Shown: positions 24,009-37,600, counted from the stretch's first letter. The stretch is DNA of 64,000 nt from Dyella silvatica (GCF_026283955.1 NZ_JAPDPE010000004.1:1-64000), one strand, 5' to 3'. Numbers and translations are program-made. Notes: generated by a model not told the origin, from the sequence alone.

Positions 24009-26597
24009 ATGTCAATGAACCATGGATCGTCGATCCATAGCGTCGATGCTCAGGCACCCACACGCCCGCAGGGCGGTGCGCCGGTGGCAGTCGATGTCGC
24101 GCGGCAGATCGCTTACTGGCAGAAAACCCTGGCCGACCTGCCGGAGCGGTTGACGCTGCCCACGGATCGCCCGCGCCTTGCGCCGATCAGCCAGCGCGGC
24201 GACAGCGTCGACATGGCGATCGCGGCCAGCCTGCATGGCCAACTGATGGATCTCGCCAGCCGCACCGAAAGCAGCTTGTTCATAGTGCTGCATGCCGCCT
24301 TGACGGCGTGGCTGTATCGCATGGGCGCGGGCACCGACCTTCCACTGAGCACACCGCTGGCCAGCGGCCTGGAACATGGCTTAACCGACGCCAGCACCAA
24401 TGCCTTCGTCGACCACCTGATCTTGCGTGTGGATGTTTCTGGCAACCCGCGTTTTATCGAATGGCTGGGTCGAGTGCGCGCGGCCGACTTGGACGCCTAT
24501 GCCAGCCGCGAACTTCCGGCGCCGCAGATCGCGGCATGCATGACTCCTGCGAGCTCCGCCCTGCCCCACTCGCTTAGCCAGGTCATGCTTGCCGTGCATG
24601 GCGGCGACGACGTCGCGGCGTCCTTTTGCGCATCGATCTCGGCAACATCGGCCACGCCGTTGCCCGGGCCTACGGATAACCGCCGCTTCGAGCTGGCGTT
24701 CAACTTCAACGAGCAAGGCTCGGCGGATCAGACGCTCGCCAGGCTGAGCGGACATCTGACCTATGCCTGCGACCTGTTCGATCACGACACCGCTGCTGCC
24801 TTGGCGCAGCGTTTCGTGCGGTTCTTGCAGGCGCTGGCCGACAACCCGGATATCGCCATCGGACAAATCGATCTGCTTAGTGCCGACGAGCGCCGGCAGA
24901 TACTTGTCGACTGGAACGCCACCTCACAGCCGGTAGCCGACACCAGCTTGTCCGAACTGTTCGAGCGCCAGGCAAGGCAGACCCCGGACGCCATCGCCGT
25001 CATCTCGGGTGAAGCGCGCTTGAGCTATGGCGCCTTGAACACCGCGGCCAATCGCCTGGCGCATGATCTGATCGCGGTACTGAAATGCGGCGCGGCGTAC
25101 CTGCCGCTGGACCCGGACTACCCGACCGAGCGCTTGCTCACGATGATCGACGATGCCCGGCCCACCCGGATCATCGCCGACGCATCGACCATCGCGCGCC
25201 TGCCCGCAGATACGCCGCACTGGTTGATCGACGCCGAACTGCCGCGCCCTGCGGCGGCGCAAGCGACCAGCCATGATCCCGCCCAACACGAGCGCGTAAG
25301 GCCACTGCTGGCCCAGCATCCGGCGGCGCTGATTTATACCTCTGGCTCAACGGGCAAGCCCAAAGGCGTGGTGGTCACCCAGCGCAATCTCGCCGATTTC
25401 ATGGCCTGGGCATCCGCCGCTTTTGATACCCACGAGCTGTCGCATGTATGGGCGACGACCTCGCTCAATTTCGATGTCTCGATATTCGAGATCTTTACCC
25501 CGCTGGCGAATGGCGGCTGCATCGAACTGCTGCGCAACGCGCTGGCACTGGGCGAACGCAGCTCATGGTCGGGCCATCTGGTCAGCGGTGTGCCATCGGT
25601 TTTTTCCGGCCTGGTCGAGCACCCCTCGCTGGACATCGCCGCCCACACCATCGTGATGGCTGGCGAGGCGTTGCCGCCCGCGCTGTTCAAAGCCATGCGC
25701 ACGCGGGCGCCGGCAGCGCGGCTGGCGAATCTCTATGGGCCTACGGAGGCTACGGTTTACGCACTGGGCTGGTTCGCCGAGGCCGGCAGCGATAGCGATG
25801 TGCCGCCGCCGATCGGACGTCCGCTGAGCAATACCCGTGTCTATGTGCTCGATGCGGGCTTGCAGCCGCTACCGGCAGGTGTCGCCGGCGAGCTTTATCT
25901 TGCCGGCGAAGGATTGGCGCGCGGGTATCTGCATCGCCCCGCGCTTACGGCCGAGCGCTTTGTCGCCCATCCGTACGAACCGGGACAGCGCATGTACCGC
26001 ACCGGCGATCTGGTGCGTTGGCGCAAAGACGGCCAGCTCGACTACCTCGGCCGGGCCGACAGCCAAGTCAAGATTCGCGGCTTTCGCAGTGAGCTTGGCG
26101 AAATCGAAAGCTGCCTGATGCGGCAGCCTGCGGTAGCGCAAGCCACCGTTGTCGCCCGCGAGGACAGCGCCGGCCTCAAGCAACTGGTCGCTTATATCGT
26201 GCCGCTTGCCGGCCACTCACTGGACCTGCCTGCGCTACGTCACGGGTTATCTGCGAAGCTGCCTTATTACATGGTGCCGGCGGCCCTGGTCGTGCTGACG
26301 GCGATGCCGCTGAACAGCAACGGCAAGCTCGATCGCAAGGCGCTGCCCGCACCGGTCGATGCGGCCTTTGTCCGCCGCGACTACGAGGCGCCGCGAGGTG
26401 ATGTAGAGACCACGCTGGCATCGCTCTGGCAGGAGCTTATCGGTGTCGAGCGAGTGGGACGACACGATCACTTCTTCGAGCTCGGCGGTCATTCGCTGCT
26501 CGCCATCCAGCTGATGGAGCGTTTGCGTCGGCTGGGGCTGAGCACCGAGATTCATGCGTGCCGCCGAATGCGATTAGCTCGGACAGCATGGCACTGA
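24009..26597 (+). CDS. NRPS module 1 (half C-A-T), damaged and frameshifted at its 3' end
   Basis: Start taken at ATG 24009 (GGGGGT just upstream), giving 862 residues. Residues 34-297 are only the C-terminal half of a condensation domain, beginning at [20 protein letters not shown]. The half with HHxxxDG is missing. A domain, about 316-775: [27 protein letters not shown] and NGKLDRKAL are present. However, [14 protein letters not shown] joins sequence that is 25 residues apart in sister domains, so the helix after the A1 motif is deleted in frame. Pocket code by my alignment is DVFSVALVYK, substrate unassigned. The T domain keeps LGGHSLL (about 825), but the frame then runs into [14 protein letters not shown] and stops. 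Comparison with the next module shows a 64-nt deletion there. It probably was one gene with the next frame. It should activate residue 1, if it still works at all. Confidence 0.85.
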   Translation: MSMNHGSSIHSVDAQAPTRPQGGAPVAVDVARQIAYWQKTLADLPERLTLPTDRPRLAPISQRGDSVDMAIAASLHGQLMDLASRTESSLFIVLHAALTAWLYRMGAGTDLPLSTPLASGLEHGLTDASTNAFVDHLILRVDVSGNPRFIEWLGRVRAADLDAYASRELPAPQIAACMTPASSALPHSLSQVMLAVHGGDDVAASFCASISATSATPLPGPTDNRRFELAFNFNEQGSADQTLARLSGHLTYACDLFDHDTAAALAQRFVRFLQALADNPDIAIGQIDLLSADERRQILVDWNATSQPVADTSLSELFERQARQTPDAIAVISGEARLSYGALNTAANRLAHDLIAVLKCGAAYLPLDPDYPTERLLTMIDDARPTRIIADASTIARLPADTPHWLIDAELPRPAAAQATSHDPAQHERVRPLLAQHPAALIYTSGSTGKPKGVVVTQRNLADFMAWASAAFDTHELSHVWATTSLNFDVSIFEIFTPLANGGCIELLRNALALGERSSWSGHLVSGVPSVFSGLVEHPSLDIAAHTIVMAGEALPPALFKAMRTRAPAARLANLYGPTEATVYALGWFAEAGSDSDVPPPIGRPLSNTRVYVLDAGLQPLPAGVAGELYLAGEGLARGYLHRPALTAERFVAHPYEPGQRMYRTGDLVRWRKDGQLDYLGRADSQVKIRGFRSELGEIESCLMRQPAVAQATVVAREDSAGLKQLVAYIVPLAGHSLDLPALRHGLSAKLPYYMVPAALVVLTAMPLNSNGKLDRKALPAPVDAAFVRRDYEAPRGDVETTLASLWQELIGVERVGRHDHFFELGGHSLLAIQLMERLRRLGLSTEIHACRRMRLARTAWH

Positions 26598-29500
26598 CCC
26601 CGTCGATGCTGCCGCTGATCGACCTCACGCAGGCCGAGATCGATCACATCGTCGAACGGGTGCCGGGCGGACTGGCCAATATCCAGGACATCTACGCCCT
26701 TTCGCCGCTGCAGGAAGGCATTCTTTTTCATCATCTGCTGGATACCCAGGGCGACCCGTATCTACTGGTCGACTTGATGGCCTTTGCCGACCGCGACCTG
26801 GTCGAGCGCTATCTCGCGGCCGTGCGGCAGGTGGTCGACCGGCACGACATCCTGCGTACGGCGATTCAATGGGAAAACCTCTCCAACGCCGCGCAAGTGG
26901 TTTGGCGACAGGCCCCGCTGCATATCACCGAGTTGGCGCTGAATCCGCAGGATGGCGCCATCACCGCGCAATTGACCCAGCGTTTCGATCCGCGCCATCA
27001 CCGCATCGATCTCAGCCAGGCGCCGTTGCTGCGCTTTGTCATCGCGCACGATCCCGAGCACCAGCGCTGGGTCTTGTTGCAGCTCATGCATCACCTGATC
27101 GGCGATCACTCCACGGTGGAGTTTCTGCAAGCCGAAGTGCGGGTGTTTTTGCAGGGCCGACAACATACGCTGGAAGCGGCCCAGCCATTCCGCCACCTGG
27201 TGGCGCAAGCGCGCCTGGGCGTGCCGCAAGCCGAGCACGAGCGATTCTTCCGCGCCCAGCTGGCCGATATCGACGAATCCACCCTGCCGTTTGGCCTGAG
27301 CGATGTGCACCGGGATGGCTCGGGCGTCTTCGAAACCCGGCGCCTGTTCCCGCAAGCCTTGAATGACCGGCTGCGCCTGCAGGCACGCCGCCTCGGTGTC
27401 AGCATGGCCAGTCTTTGCCATCTGGCTTTCGGCCAGTTGATCGCCAAGAGCAGCGGTCGCGAACACGTTGTTTTCGGCACCCTTTTGTTTGGACGCATGA
27501 ATGCCGGCGATGGCGCCGACAAGGCCATGGGCCTGTTTATCAACACGCTGCCGCTGCGCCTCGACCTCGACGGCACCGATGTCGAAACTTGCGCGCGCGA
27601 TACGCATATTCGACTGGCGGATCTATTGCGTCATGAGCATGCCTCGCTGGCGCTGACTCAGCGCTGCAGCGGCTGCAGCGCTGCGGTGCCGTTGTTCAGT
27701 GCATTGCTCAACTATGTTCACAACGTAGCGATCGCCAACGACGATAGCGATGCCTCGGCCAGCATCGATGGCATTCAATGGCTAGGCGGTCAGGAGCGCA
27801 CCAACTACCCGATCACCTTCACCATCGAAGACTTTGGTGACAGCCTCGGCTTTATTTCTCAAGTCGTTCAGCCGCTCGACCCCAGCCAGGTCGGCGCTTA
27901 TATGCAACAAGCGCTGGAAAGCCTGCTGCAGGCGCTGGAGCAAGCCCCGCAAACGCCGGTGCGGCAGCTAAGCATCGTGCCGCCCAGCGAACAGCAGGTG
28001 CTGACGGAAAGCTGGAATCCGTTGGCCGCACCGGTCGCCGAAGCCACCGTGGCGCAGCAGTTCGAGCAGCAGGTGCTGCAATCGCCCGAAGCGGTTGCGC
28101 TGGTGTTCGAAGACAGCGAACTGAGCTATCGGCAGCTCAACGAGCGCGCCAATCAGCTTGCGCATCATCTGATCCGGCAAGGCATTGGCCCCGAGCAGAT
28201 CGTCGCCGTCGCCTTGCCGCGTTCGCTCGAGATGGTGATCGCTCTGCTGGCCGTGCTCAAGGCTGGTGCGGCGTATTTGCCGCTGGACCCCGACTATCCG
28301 ATCGACCGCCTCAGCTTTATGGTCGAGGACGCCAAGCCGGTATGCATGCTGACCCTGCGCGAGCTTGCTGCCAACTTGCCGCCAAGCACCGCGCTATGGC
28401 TGGATGACGTCGCGGTTCGCGAAGCCATCGCCGCCTGCCCGACCCATAACCCGACCGACCAGGAGCGCGTGCAGCCGTTGCATAGCCGGCATCCGGCGTA
28501 TGTCATTTACACCTCTGGCTCTACCGGTAAGCCCAAGGGCGTGGTCATTCCACACCAGAACGTCACCCGCCTGATGGCCAGCACCCAGGACTGGTTCCAC
28601 TTCGGCGCGAACGATGTCTGGACCCTGTTCCACTCCTACGCTTTCGATTTCTCGGTGTGGGAGCTGTGGGGCCCGTTGTTGCACGGTGGCCGTCTGGTGG
28701 TGGTGCCGTATCTCACCAGCCGCTCGCCGGCCGACTTCCTCAAGCTGTTGGTCGAACAACGCGTCACCGTGCTCAACCAGACACCGTCGGCGTTTTATCA
28801 ATTGATGCAGGCCGATCGCGAACAACCGCAGCTGGGCCAGCAACTGTCGCTGCGCTGGGTGATCTTCGGTGGCGAAGCGCTGGAACTGGCGCGCCTGCAT
28901 GACTGGTACGAGCGGCATGCCGAAGACAGTCCGCGACTGGTGAATATGTACGGCATCACCGAGACCACCGTACACGTCACCTTTGTCGCACTGGATCGTG
29001 AACGGATTGCCGCTCGCAGCAATAGCCTGATCGGCAAACACATCCCCGATCTGCAAGCCTATGTGTTGGATGCCGCCTTGCAGCCGTTGCCGGTTGGCGT
29101 GGCCGGTGAGCTGTATATCGCCGGTGAGGGTTTGGCCCGCGGGTACTTGAATCGTCCGGCCCTGAGCGCCGAGCGCTTTATCGCCAATCCGTTCGATCCG
29201 AACGGTCGCCGCATGTATCGCACCGGCGACGTCGCGCGCTGGTTGCCGCAGGGCGAGCTGGACTTTGTCGGCCGCGCCGATAGCCAGGTCAAGATCCGTG
29301 GCTTCCGCATCGAGCTGGGCGAGATCGAAGCCTGTTTGATGCAGCAGCCGTCGGTGGCCCAGGCCACGGTCATCGTTCGCGAGGATCAGCCCGGGCATAA
29401 GCAATTGGTCGGCTATCTGGTCGCCGCCACTGGGCAGACCCTGGACGCCGCCACGCTACGGCGCACGCTATCCGAACACCTGCCCGAGCATATGCTGCCT

Positions 29501-32500
29501 GCCGCCCTGGTCATGCTGGATGCCTTGCCGCTGAACAGCAACGGCAAGCTCGATCGCAAGGCCTTGCCCGCCCCTGCCGATTCGGCCTTTGTCCGCCGTG
29601 GCTATGAGCCGCCGCAGGGTGAGATCGAAACCACCCTCGCCGGCATCTGGCAAGCGCTGCTTGGCCTGGAACGCATCGGCCGACACGACCACTTCTTTGA
29701 ATTGGGCGGCCATTCGCTGCTGGCCATCCAGCTGATGGAACGTTTGCGCCGGCTGGGCCTGGCCACCGAGATCCGCGCACTGTTCACGGCACCCACCTTG
29801 GCGGCGCTTGCCGCCACCCTGGGCACTTATCGCGAAGTGGCGGTGCCGCCCAATGCCATCACCACGGCGAGCACCGCGCTGACCCCGGACATGCTGCCGC
29901 TGATCGACCTCACGCAAAGTGAGATCGATCATGTCATTGGCCTGGTCCCTGGCGGGCTGGCCAATCTTCAGGACATCTACGCCCTGTCGCCGCTGCAAGA
30001 AGGCATTCTGTTTCATCACATTCTCGATACCGAGGGTGACCCCTACCTGTTGATCGACCTGATGGCCTTCGCCGATCGGGCCTTGCTGCAGCGTTATCTC
30101 GAAGCGGTGCAGCAAGTCATCGATCGCCACGACATTCTGCGCACCGCCTTTGTGTGGGATGGCTTGTCCAGCGCGGCCCAGGTGGTCTGGCGACAGGCAC
30201 CGCTGCAAGTCAGCGAACTGCGACTCGATCCAGCCGAAGGCGCCATCGTCGAGCAGTTGACCCGGCGCTTTGATCCACGCCACCACCGCATTGATCTGAC
30301 GCAGGCCCCACTGCTGCGTTTCGTTATCGCACACGACCCGGCGAACCACCGCTGGGTCGTGTTGCAGCTTATGCATCATTTGATCGGCGACCACTCCACC
30401 GTCGACATTCTGCAGGCTGAGGTGCGGCTATTTCTGCATGGGCAGGCGCATACGCTGGACACGCCGCAGCCCTTCCGCCACCTGATTGCCCAGGCTCGGC
30501 TAGGCATACCGCGCGCCGAGCACGAGCGTTTTTTCCGCGGCCAGCTCGCCGATATCGACGAGCCGACCCTGCCGTTCGGTCTAAGCGACGTGCATCGGGA
30601 CGGTAGCGGCGTTATCGAAGCGCAGCGGATGCTGCCGCAGGCATTGAACCAGCGCTTGCGGCTACAGGCGCGCCAACTCGGCGTAAGCCTGGCCAGCCTG
30701 TGCCATCTGGCCTTTGGGCTGCTGCTGGCCAAGACCAGTGGGCGCGAACAAGTCGTCTTCGGCACGGTGTTGTTCGGACGCATGGATGCCGGCGCAGGCG
30801 CCGACCAGGCCATGGGCCTGTTCATCAATACCTTGCCTTTGCGCCTGGACCTGGACGGCACCGATGTCGAAACCCGCGCACGCGATACGCATATCCGGCT
30901 AGCCGATTTGTTGCGCCATGAGCACGCCTCGCTGGCACTGGCCCAGCGCTGCAGCGGAAGCGCCGCCACGGCACCGCTGTTCAGCGCCCTGCTCAATTAT
31001 CGGCACAACGCCTCCAGTGGCATTCCGCATAGCCGCGATCCGGCCGATGCGACTCATCTGCTGGCCGCGCATCCGCTGGACGGCGTCGAATGGATCAGTG
31101 GCGAAGAGCGCACCAATTATCCGGTGACGCTGTCGGTGGAAGACTTCGAACATGCCCTCGGCCTGACCACCCAGGTCGTCCGTTCGCTCGATCCGGAACG
31201 CGTGCTCGGCTACATGCAGCAGGCGCTGGAAAGCTTGCTGCAGGCACTGGAACAAGCACCTAAAACCCCGCTGCGACAACTAAGCATCGTGCCGCCCGAG
31301 GAACGGGCCGTCTTACTGCAGGCCTGGAATCAAACCAGGACCCCGCCCTTCGAACATTCATGCCTGCATGGTTTGTTCCAGCAACAGGCCGAAAAAAAAC
31401 CTTCGGCCATCGCCGCCATCGCCGGCGATCAATCCATCACTTATGCGCAACTCGACCGCCGCGCCAATCAGCTGGCCCATCATCTGCAAGCGCATGGGGT
31501 GGGCCAGGAGACCATGGTCGGCCTGTGCGTGGAGCGCTCGCTCGATGTGCTGGTCGGCGTGCTGGGCATTCTCAAGGCCGGTGGCACCTATGTGCCGCTG
31601 GACCCGCGTTATCCGGCCGATCGCCTGGCCTTTATGCTCGACGATATCCAGGCGCCGGTGCTAGTGATCCAGTCGGCCCTGGCAGCACGCCTGCCTGTCC
31701 ATCATGCGCAACTGGTGCAGCTGGATGGCGATGCCGCGGCGATTGCCCGGCATCCGACGACCCCACCGGCGATCAGCGTGCCCGAAGGCCAGCTGGCCTA
31801 TGTGATGTACACCTCCGGCTCTACCGGTACGCCCAAGGGCATCGGCATCACGCATCGCAACGTGCTGGAACTGGCGATGGACCGCTGCTGGCAAGACGGT
31901 GCCCAGCAACGCGTGCTGATGCATTCGGCACAGGCCTTCGATGCCTCGACCTATGAGCTTTGGGTGCCGCTGTTGTCGGGCCAGCAAATCGTCATCGCCC
32001 CAGCGGGTGAAACCGATATACGCGCACTCGAACGAGTGATTACGCAGCAAAACGTCACCGCACTGTTCCTCACCACGGCGCTGTTTCGCTTGCTGGCCGA
32101 AGAACAGCCGCACTGCTTTAGCCAGGTACGCGCGGTGTGGACCGGTGGCGAAGCCGCGTCACCGGCGGCGTTCCAGAAAGTCATCGACCGCTGCCCGAAC
32201 ACCCGCGTCGTCCACGTCTACGGCCCGACCGAAACCACCACGTTCGCCACCCACTATCCCATGCGTTCGCCGCATGCCGTGGCGGCCAGCGTGCCGATCG
32301 GCGCGCCGATGGATAACACCCAACTCTACGTACTCGATGCCGCCTTGCAGCCGTTGCCGGTCGGCGTAGCCGGTGAGTTGTATATCGCCGGTGAAGGTCT
32401 GGCACGCGGTTATCTGCATCGCGCTGGCTTGACCGCCGAACGTTTCGTCGCCAATCCGTTCGACGCGCACGGCGGGCGAATGTACCGCTCCGGCGATCTG

Positions 32501-34651
32501 GTGCGCTGGCTGCCCGAAGGCCAGATCGACTTTGTCGGCCGTGCCGATGGCCAGGTCAAGATCCGCGGTTTCCGCATCGAGCTGGGCGAGATCGAAGCCT
32601 CGCTGTTGCAGCAGCCGATGGTCGCCCAGGCCACGGTCATCGTTCGCGAAGATCAGCCCGGGCATAAACAGCTGGTCGGTTATCTGGTGCCGGCGGCGGG
32701 TCATCAAGTAGATGCGTTGTCGCTGCGCCGCACCCTGTCCGAGCATCTGCCTGAGTACATGGTGCCTGCCGCCCTGGTCGTGCTCGACGCCTTGCCGCTG
32801 ACCACCAATGGCAAGCTCGACCGCAAGGCGCTGCCTGCACCGGATTTCACTTCGGCCCATTACCGCGCGCCGCGCACCCCGCAGGAGGAGATTCTCGCCA
32901 AGCTGTTTGCCGACGTATTGGGCCTGGCCTCGGTCGGTATCGACGACAGCTTTTTCGACCTCGGTGGAGACAGCATCAGCTCGATCCAGTTGATCAGCCG
33001 TGCCCGCAAAGCGGGCTGGGTACTCACCCCCAAGGATGTCTTCAAGTATCAGCATGTCGCCGGACTGGCGGCGGTTGCCCGGGCGCTGAGCACCGCCTCG
33101 CTGGCCCCTGAGCACCTCGACATAGCCACCGGTACGTTGCCGGCGACACCGATCATTCGCGGTTTTCTTGAGCACAACGGCGCAGCCGCGGTATTCACGC
33201 AAAGTCTGTCGCTGCACGTACCGGCCGAGCTGACCACCGAGCAGCTGAGCGCCGCGCTGCAAGCACTGCTCGATCATCACGACATGCTGCGCCTGCAGGT
33301 GCAGCGCAGCGACCCCGACTCGGCGTGGCAGCTGCATATACCGCCCGCAGGCAGCCTCAGCGCCGCCTCGTGCCTGCAACGCATCGATATCGACGGCCTG
33401 GATGCCGCCTCGCTGGCGTCGTGCATCGCCGCGGCCGGCCATGCCGCCGATCAACGCCTGGCACCGGCCGATGGGGTGATGCTGCAAGCGGTCTGGTTCG
33501 ATGCCGGGCGCCGGCACGCCGGACGTCTATTGCTGATCCTGCATCACCTGGTGGTGGATGGCGTGTCCTGGCGCATCCTGCCGCCTGATCTGGTCGCTGC
33601 CTGGCAGGCGATACGGGCCGGCCAAACCGTCCAGCTCGATCCGGTCGGCACCTCGTTCCGGCACTGGGCACAGCGTCTTCAACATGAAGCCAGCAGCGCA
33701 CGGCGGCTGGCCGAGTTGCCATCCTGGCTGCAGATCCTGCAACACGCCGATCCCTTGCTGTCGTCGCGTCCGTTGAGCGCCACGCTCGACACCGTAGCCA
33801 CCAGCGCACAGCTCAGCCTGAGCTTGCCCAGCCCTCTCACCAGCGCGTTATTGACGCGCGTGCCGGCGCTGTTTCATGCCCGTATCAACGATGTGTTGCT
33901 GACCGGCTTTGCCCTGGCGGTTGCCGCGTGGCGTCAACAGCGCGGCCAGACCAGTTCGCTGGGCGTGCGGCTGGATCTGGAAGGCCATGGCCGCGAAGAC
34001 ATCGCCGAGGGGCTCGATCTGTCGCGCACCGTCGGCTGGTTCACCAGCGTCTTTCCGATCTGGCTGGACCCCGGCGCCATCGATCTGGCGCAGGCTTTGG
34101 CTGGGCATGCCGACCTGGGTCAGGCTCTTAAAAGCATCAAGGAGCAACTGCGCGCCCTGCCCGACAACGGCATCGGTTTTGGCTTGCTGCAACAACTCAA
34201 TCCCAGCACCGCCAAGACCCTGGCAGGCTTGCCCTCGGCGCAGCTGTGCTTCAACTACCTGGGGCGCTTCGACGCATCGAGCGCACAGGCCTGGGCGCCG
34301 GTGGCCGAGGCTGACGATTTCGGCGGCAGCACCGATCCACAGCTGCCACTGACCCATGCCATCACCCTCAACGCCATCACCCATGAGCGCGCGCACGGCC
34401 CCGAGCTGAGCGCCAGCTGGTCATGGGCGCAGGCGTTGTTTAGCGAGACCGAGATCCGGGAGCTCGGCCAGCTTTGGTTCGATGCGCTGCACGCCCTGGT
34501 CACTTATGCCGAGCAGCCTGGCGTCGGCGGGTTCACGCCTTCGGACCTGGACCTGATCGAGCTCAACCAGACCGACATCGAAAGTCTTGAAGCGGAATTT
34601 TCCTTAAGCCTGGACGCGCTGGATTTCAGCGAGCCGGACCTTAGTCCCTAA
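26558..34651 (+). CDS. NRPS modules 2-3: dual C/E-A(Thr)-T-dual C/E-A-T-E
   Basis: The frame opens with GTG 26558 inside the end of the previous gene, without a ribosome binding site, so it is probably the continuation of that gene after a frame-breaking deletion. Domains by residue: C 45-480, A 497-1000, T about 1049, C 1145-1580, A 1595-2090, T about 2135, E 2195-2645. Both C domains carry HH[IL]xxxxGD near the N terminus (HHLLDTQGD at 58, HHILDTEGD at 1153), the mark of dual condensation/epimerization domains. Their core motif is HHLIGDH. A code of module 2 is DFWNIGMVHK, the standard Thr code; module 3 is DAYFWGVTFK, aliphatic-like but unassigned. The final E domain has an intact [10 protein letters not shown] (2329). 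The C terminus has the short helical tail [14 protein letters not shown], likely a docking helix to the next protein, whose gene begins 12 bp downstream. Confidence 0.93.
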   Translation: MPPNAISSDSMALTPSMLPLIDLTQAEIDHIVERVPGGLANIQDIYALSPLQEGILFHHLLDTQGDPYLLVDLMAFADRDLVERYLAAVRQVVDRHDILRTAIQWENLSNAAQVVWRQAPLHITELALNPQDGAITAQLTQRFDPRHHRIDLSQAPLLRFVIAHDPEHQRWVLLQLMHHLIGDHSTVEFLQAEVRVFLQGRQHTLEAAQPFRHLVAQARLGVPQAEHERFFRAQLADIDESTLPFGLSDVHRDGSGVFETRRLFPQALNDRLRLQARRLGVSMASLCHLAFGQLIAKSSGREHVVFGTLLFGRMNAGDGADKAMGLFINTLPLRLDLDGTDVETCARDTHIRLADLLRHEHASLALTQRCSGCSAAVPLFSALLNYVHNVAIANDDSDASASIDGIQWLGGQERTNYPITFTIEDFGDSLGFISQVVQPLDPSQVGAYMQQALESLLQALEQAPQTPVRQLSIVPPSEQQVLTESWNPLAAPVAEATVAQQFEQQVLQSPEAVALVFEDSELSYRQLNERANQLAHHLIRQGIGPEQIVAVALPRSLEMVIALLAVLKAGAAYLPLDPDYPIDRLSFMVEDAKPVCMLTLRELAANLPPSTALWLDDVAVREAIAACPTHNPTDQERVQPLHSRHPAYVIYTSGSTGKPKGVVIPHQNVTRLMASTQDWFHFGANDVWTLFHSYAFDFSVWELWGPLLHGGRLVVVPYLTSRSPADFLKLLVEQRVTVLNQTPSAFYQLMQADREQPQLGQQLSLRWVIFGGEALELARLHDWYERHAEDSPRLVNMYGITETTVHVTFVALDRERIAARSNSLIGKHIPDLQAYVLDAALQPLPVGVAGELYIAGEGLARGYLNRPALSAERFIANPFDPNGRRMYRTGDVARWLPQGELDFVGRADSQVKIRGFRIELGEIEACLMQQPSVAQATVIVREDQPGHKQLVGYLVAATGQTLDAATLRRTLSEHLPEHMLPAALVMLDALPLNSNGKLDRKALPAPADSAFVRRGYEPPQGEIETTLAGIWQALLGLERIGRHDHFFELGGHSLLAIQLMERLRRLGLATEIRALFTAPTLAALAATLGTYREVAVPPNAITTASTALTPDMLPLIDLTQSEIDHVIGLVPGGLANLQDIYALSPLQEGILFHHILDTEGDPYLLIDLMAFADRALLQRYLEAVQQVIDRHDILRTAFVWDGLSSAAQVVWRQAPLQVSELRLDPAEGAIVEQLTRRFDPRHHRIDLTQAPLLRFVIAHDPANHRWVVLQLMHHLIGDHSTVDILQAEVRLFLHGQAHTLDTPQPFRHLIAQARLGIPRAEHERFFRGQLADIDEPTLPFGLSDVHRDGSGVIEAQRMLPQALNQRLRLQARQLGVSLASLCHLAFGLLLAKTSGREQVVFGTVLFGRMDAGAGADQAMGLFINTLPLRLDLDGTDVETRARDTHIRLADLLRHEHASLALAQRCSGSAATAPLFSALLNYRHNASSGIPHSRDPADATHLLAAHPLDGVEWISGEERTNYPVTLSVEDFEHALGLTTQVVRSLDPERVLGYMQQALESLLQALEQAPKTPLRQLSIVPPEERAVLLQAWNQTRTPPFEHSCLHGLFQQQAEKKPSAIAAIAGDQSITYAQLDRRANQLAHHLQAHGVGQETMVGLCVERSLDVLVGVLGILKAGGTYVPLDPRYPADRLAFMLDDIQAPVLVIQSALAARLPVHHAQLVQLDGDAAAIARHPTTPPAISVPEGQLAYVMYTSGSTGTPKGIGITHRNVLELAMDRCWQDGAQQRVLMHSAQAFDASTYELWVPLLSGQQIVIAPAGETDIRALERVITQQNVTALFLTTALFRLLAEEQPHCFSQVRAVWTGGEAASPAAFQKVIDRCPNTRVVHVYGPTETTTFATHYPMRSPHAVAASVPIGAPMDNTQLYVLDAALQPLPVGVAGELYIAGEGLARGYLHRAGLTAERFVANPFDAHGGRMYRSGDLVRWLPEGQIDFVGRADGQVKIRGFRIELGEIEASLLQQPMVAQATVIVREDQPGHKQLVGYLVPAAGHQVDALSLRRTLSEHLPEYMVPAALVVLDALPLTTNGKLDRKALPAPDFTSAHYRAPRTPQEEILAKLFADVLGLASVGIDDSFFDLGGDSISSIQLISRARKAGWVLTPKDVFKYQHVAGLAAVARALSTASLAPEHLDIATGTLPATPIIRGFLEHNGAAAVFTQSLSLHVPAELTTEQLSAALQALLDHHDMLRLQVQRSDPDSAWQLHIPPAGSLSAASCLQRIDIDGLDAASLASCIAAAGHAADQRLAPADGVMLQAVWFDAGRRHAGRLLLILHHLVVDGVSWRILPPDLVAAWQAIRAGQTVQLDPVGTSFRHWAQRLQHEASSARRLAELPSWLQILQHADPLLSSRPLSATLDTVATSAQLSLSLPSPLTSALLTRVPALFHARINDVLLTGFALAVAAWRQQRGQTSSLGVRLDLEGHGREDIAEGLDLSRTVGWFTSVFPIWLDPGAIDLAQALAGHADLGQALKSIKEQLRALPDNGIGFGLLQQLNPSTAKTLAGLPSAQLCFNYLGRFDASSAQAWAPVAEADDFGGSTDPQLPLTHAITLNAITHERAHGPELSASWSWAQALFSETEIRELGQLWFDALHALVTYAEQPGVGGFTPSDLDLIELNQTDIESLEAEFSLSLDALDFSEPDLSP
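28049..29530 (+). repeat. Thr-type adenylation DNA, copy 1 of 4
   Basis: Long stretches are almost identical at nucleotide level to 40709-42085, 45179-46690 and 61500-62640. Identity includes synonymous positions, so the copies are recent or homogenised by gene conversion. Confidence 0.9.
33120..34500 (+). repeat. Epimerase-domain DNA, copy 1 of 2
   Basis: Near-identical to 46985-48370: both E domains close a protein (modules 3 and 6) and share the same pattern from LPATP to the C-terminal [16 protein letters not shown] segment. Confidence 0.88.
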
Positions 34652-34663
34652 CGGAAGCCAGCC

Positions 34664-37600
34664 ATGTCGAAGATCGCCGAAATTCTGCCACTGGCGCCCC
34701 TGCAGCAAGGATTGCTGTTCCACGCGCTGTACGACGAACAGGCTGTGGATGCTTATCACGTTCAAATGATCTTCGAGCTGGTCGGAGCGCTCGAGCCGGA
34801 AGCCTTGCAGGCGGCGGTACATGCGCTGCTGCAACGGCATGCCAATCTGCGTGCGGGCTTTATCCATCAAGGACAGGATCAACCGGTCCAGATCATTCCG
34901 CGCGATATCACGGTGCCGTGGCAGTTCGTCGATCTGTCCGCGCTGGACCAGGTCGCGCAACAAGATAAATTGCAGCGCGTGCTGGACAAAGACAACCAGC
35001 AACGCTTCAACCCGGCGCGTCCGCCGCTGCTGCGCTTTACCTTGATCCGGCTGGACGCCCAGCGGCACCGGCTGGTCTTTACCCATCATCACATCCTGCT
35101 CGACGGCTGGTCGATTCCGATCTTGCTGGAAGAGTTGTTCACCCTGCATCGAAGCGGCGGCGACGCCTCGGTGCTGGCACCGGTTACGCCGTATCGGGAG
35201 TACCTGGCCTGGATCAAACGACAAGATCCGCTAACCTCGCGCCAGGCCTGGCGCGACTATCTCGACGGCCTGGAAGATCCCTGCCGCCTGGTCAGCAACC
35301 TGGCGGCCAGCGCGCCGCCCACGAAAATTTTCAGCCTTCACCTCTCCGAGGCACTGACCGATAGATTGACCCGGCAGGCGCGCCGCCATCGGCTTACCGT
35401 CAACACCTTGGTGCAGGCGGCCTGGGGTCTGTTGATTGGCCGCCTAAGCGGCCGCAGCGATGTAGTCTTTGGCGTCACCGTTTCCCATCGCCCCGCCGAG
35501 CTTCCCGGGGTGGAGAACATGGTCGGCATGCTTATCAATACGCTGCCGATGCGCTTGCGCTTACAGCCCGGGCAGACCTTGCTCAGCCTGTTGCAGCAGC
35601 TGCAAGAACAACAGTCCAACCTGATCGAGCATCAACACCTCAGCCTCAGCGACATCCAGCGGGCTATTGGCCTGGGCGAGTTGTTCGACACCCATGTCGT
35701 TTTCGAAAACATGCCGGTCGGCCAGCTGACGATTGACCCAAGCTCGACCGATGCAAGCCAGGCACATGCAGCCTCCGCTAGCCGTTTGCAGGTGGAAGAC
35801 CTCGGTGGCGAAGGCGGCGACCGCACCCACTACCCGCTGGGCCTGTGCGCCATTCCGCGCGCCGCGCTGGAACTGCGCCTGGGCTATCGCCCCGATGCCT
35901 TCGACCGCGCTGCCGTCGAAGTGATCGCCCAGCGCCTGCAAGGCCTGTTCGAAACCCTGGCCGACGATCTGGATCACCCCGTCGGCCAGATCAGCGTGCT
36001 GCGCCCCGACGAGCGCAGCCGCCTGCTCAGCACCTGGAACGACACCGCCCAGCCGCTGCCCGCCGCCACCTTGCCCGAACTGTTCGAAGCGCATGCCGCT
36101 TCGCCGAGCACCGCGCTGATCTTCGAAGGCCAGTCGCTTAGCTATCAGGCCTTGCATCAACAGGCCAACCGGCTTGCCCATTACCTGATCCAGCAAGGCA
36201 TCGGCCCTGAGCACATCGTCGCCATCGCCTTGCCGCGTTCGCTGGAACTTATCGTCGCCTTGCTCGCCGTGCTCAAGGCCGGTGCCGCTTATCTGCCGCT
36301 GGACCCGGACTACCCGGCCGAGCGCCTGGCCCTGATGATCGAGGACGCCCAGCCGGCTGTTGTCCTCAGCTTTGCCGAACCAGCCCATAGCTTGCCGTCG
36401 TCGCTGACGCGCTGCCTGCTGGATGCCGCCGAGGTGCAGACAGCGCTTGCCGCGATGCCGTCGACAAACCCGACCCAGGCCGAACGGCTGCAGCCGCTAC
36501 AGCCGGCGCACCCGGCCTATCTCATCTACACCTCCGGCTCCACCGGACGCCCCAAGGGCGTGGTCATCGCGCACCACGCCATCGCCAACTATCTGCGCTG
36601 GGATCGTCAAGCTTATTACCAGCACGGCGAAACGGCCCAGGGCGGTTCGCCCACGGTCTTCTCGATCAGCTTCGATGCCGGTATCACCACCGTTTTCGGT
36701 GCTTTGATCGCCGGTCAGCCGCTGACCGTCTTGCCGGCCGGCGACGAGGTCGAGCGGCTGGGCAACGGCCCCGCTGAGGCCGTGCCGTATACCCTGGTCA
36801 AGGTCACGCCTTCGCATCTGAAGCTGATCAATCAAAACCTGCAAAGCAGCCTGGCGGCCAGCCCGACGCAGACGCTGATGACCGGTGGCGAGGCGATGGT
36901 TCCGGCCGATATCGCCTTCTGGCAGCAACGCTTTCCTGGCGTGCGGCTGGTCAATCACTTTGGCCCCACCGAAACCACCGTCGGCTGCGCCACCTTTGAG
37001 ATCACCGACGACGTCAGCACCGCGCACAGCATTCCGATTGGCCGTCCGATCTGGAACGCCCAGTTGTATGTGCTGGATGCGTCCTTGCAGCCGGTACCGG
37101 AGGGCGTGCCCGGCGAGTTGTATATCGCCGGTGCCGGCCTGGCCCGGGGTTATCGGCAGCGGCCTGAGCTGACCGCCGAGCGCTTTGTCGCCAACCCGTT
37201 CGGCGAGCCCGGCAGCCGCATGTATCGCACCGGCGACCTGGTGCGATGGTTGCCCAGCGGGGTGATCGATTACCTCGGGCGCATCGATCATCAGGTCAAG
37301 ATCCGTGGCTTCCGCATCGAGCTGGGCGAGGTCGAGGCGCGCCTGAAACAGCGGCCGGCGGTCGAGCATGCCGTGATCATCGCCCGCGAGGATCATCCGG
37401 GGCAGAAGCAGCTGGTCGGCTATGCCGTCGCCGCCGCCGGGCACACCCTGGACCCGGCCGCCCTGCGACGCGAACTGGCCGAGCAACTGCCCGACTACAT
37501 GGTGCCCAGCGCCATCGTCGTACTGGCGGCGCTGCCGCTGACGCCCAACGGCAAGCTGGATCGCAAGGCGCTGCCGGCGCCGGATTTTTCCTCGGCGGAT

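Noticed and set aside
26540-26600. Programmed ribosomal frameshift joining the two NRPS frames
   Set aside because: There is no slippery heptamer in the overlap, and alignment with module 2 shows missing sequence rather than a simple shift, so a deletion explains it better.
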